This document shows, in pieces, positions 63,699 through 64,000 of a DNA stretch of 64,000 bases. Made by a program: the position numbers and the translations under genes. Positions within the stretch are counted from its first letter, which is position 1, and the number at the start of each line of letters is the position of its first letter. The stretch lies in NCBI GenBank assembly GCA_024641705.1, contig JAHECO010000012.1, forward strand, positions 1 to 64,000. The letters are read 5' to 3'. The DNA comes from Candidatus Kryptoniota bacterium (lineage in GTDB: Bacteria; Bacteroidota; Ignavibacteria; Kryptoniales; JAKASW01). The notes under the pieces were generated by a model that ran no database searches, was not told where the DNA came from, and saw only the letters and a program-made list of their open reading frames with translations.

Positions 63699-64000
63699 TC
63701 ATCTCATCTTTTTCGCCACCACTACCGGGGCCTTGTACGTCGCAAGCGAGTTTCCATCGGGACCCGTTACTTCCATGAATAGAATGTACAATCCGAACCT
63801 GACAATCTTGCCCGAACCGTCTCTGCCGTCCCACACGAGTTTGCCGGCTGAGGGAAGGACGGCGTTATCTGTCGGGGTTGCAATCAGTCGTCCGACGGAA
63901 TCGAAGATCCGCATCCTGATTTTTACTGACGTGACCGGAAACGAGTAGCTGACGAACGTGAAGTCGTCGTGGCCGTCGGCGTCGGGGGAGAACGGATTCG
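63699..64000 (-). CDS. C-terminus of a secreted protein with FlgD-like domain, cut by the window end
   Basis: Open frame of about 99 codons from the window edge to TGA 63699. Contains NPFSPDADGHDDFTFVSYSFPV, then RIFDSVGRLIATPTDN, KLVWDGRDGSGKIVRFGLYIL and a final KKMR. This is the FlgD/T9SS-associated C-terminal domain typical of lamin-tail or other large surface proteins of FCB bacteria. The bulk of the protein and its signal peptide lie to the right of the window. Confidence 0.8.
   Translation of the reverse strand, partial: NPFSPDADGHDDFTFVSYSFPVTSVKIRMRIFDSVGRLIATPTDNAVLPSAGKLVWDGRDGSGKIVRFGLYILFMEVTGPDGNSLATYKAPVVVAKKMR

Noticed and set aside
63568-63948. Plus-strand open frame of 126 codons
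   Set aside because: It is the antisense of the partial FlgD-like gene. Its only suggestive piece (LRSQIETSK) is noted under the shared palindrome.
1-64000. CRISPR array, rRNA or tRNA
   Set aside because: No regular spaced repeats, rRNA signatures or cloverleaf-with-CCA patterns were noticed; a covariance scan was not possible.

Overview
The window looks like a chromosomal segment from the Ignavibacteria/Bacteroidota (FCB) lineage, about 50-55% GC. The main evidence is a set of secreted proteins ending in the type IX secretion (T9SS type A) C-terminal domain: a Q/LNYPNPFN motif, then VYDVLGREVATLV, then SGVYFYRL, then a final K-rich strand ending MVLMK or LLLK. These occur at 2.1, 20.7, 23.2, 27.1, 30.3, 35.1, 38.5 and 46.0 kb. 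A FlgD-like C-terminus runs off the right edge. No T9SS machinery, rRNA or tRNA was recognised.

Layout. 0-3.7 kb: a GT-C membrane glycosyltransferase, a 5'-truncated T9SS protein behind an orphan terminator, and a secreted protein of unknown function. 3.7-15.3 kb: an accessory island with three conflict-type modules. These are (i) HigB toxin, HigA antitoxin fused to an ImmA/IrrE metallopeptidase, and a Beta-family protein; (ii) a Clp-fold SDH serine protease, a small basic protein, a two-TM GAF-like protein and a small protein, behind a good sigma70-like promoter; (iii) an EACC1-like small protein overlapping a 608-aa HExxH predicted metallopeptidase. Between them lie a GH31 glycosidase, an orphan HigA next to a decayed HigB, and a PGPGW membrane protein. 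15.5-20.5 kb: an ABC-2 exporter whose ATPase is broken by a 4-bp duplication, an AlkZ-like winged-helix protein, a LOG-family protein, a TMEM175/DUF1211 protein and a TerB-like protein.

20.6-40.6 kb: surface and secretome region with DUF3160, beta-propeller, beta-helix and glycoside-hydrolase T9SS cargo, a TonB-dependent receptor and a lipoprotein, plus DUF1858, DUF72, DUF2914 and pirin genes. 40.55-41.5 kb: a remnant group II intron without a reverse transcriptase ORF. 41.6-51.4 kb: DinB, MerR/TipAS, a nonsense-interrupted peptidase-like gene, a palindromic repeat, deoC, a metallophosphoesterase, a truncated SGNH hydrolase, an aldo/keto reductase, a DUF4440 protein, a secreted metallopeptidase, Ada, and a Y1 REP-associated transposase flanked by its hairpins. 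51.5-57.7 kb: a spermidine-synthase-like membrane protein, the AmmeMemoRadiSam pair (a lipoprotein Memo-AMMECR1 fusion plus a Tat-signal radical SAM enzyme) and a DUF1295 methyltransferase-like protein. 57.8-64 kb: a GT39 glycosyltransferase, a MazEF-type toxin-antitoxin pair, an ORF6N regulator, an SF1 helicase with zinc ribbons, and the C-terminus of a secreted FlgD-like protein.

The main themes are export of adhesive or hydrolytic proteins to the surface, several toxin/peptidase conflict modules, and many visible decay events: at least five broken or truncated genes, an RT-less intron and orphan regulatory parts. Functions were inferred by reading motifs; no database search was run.
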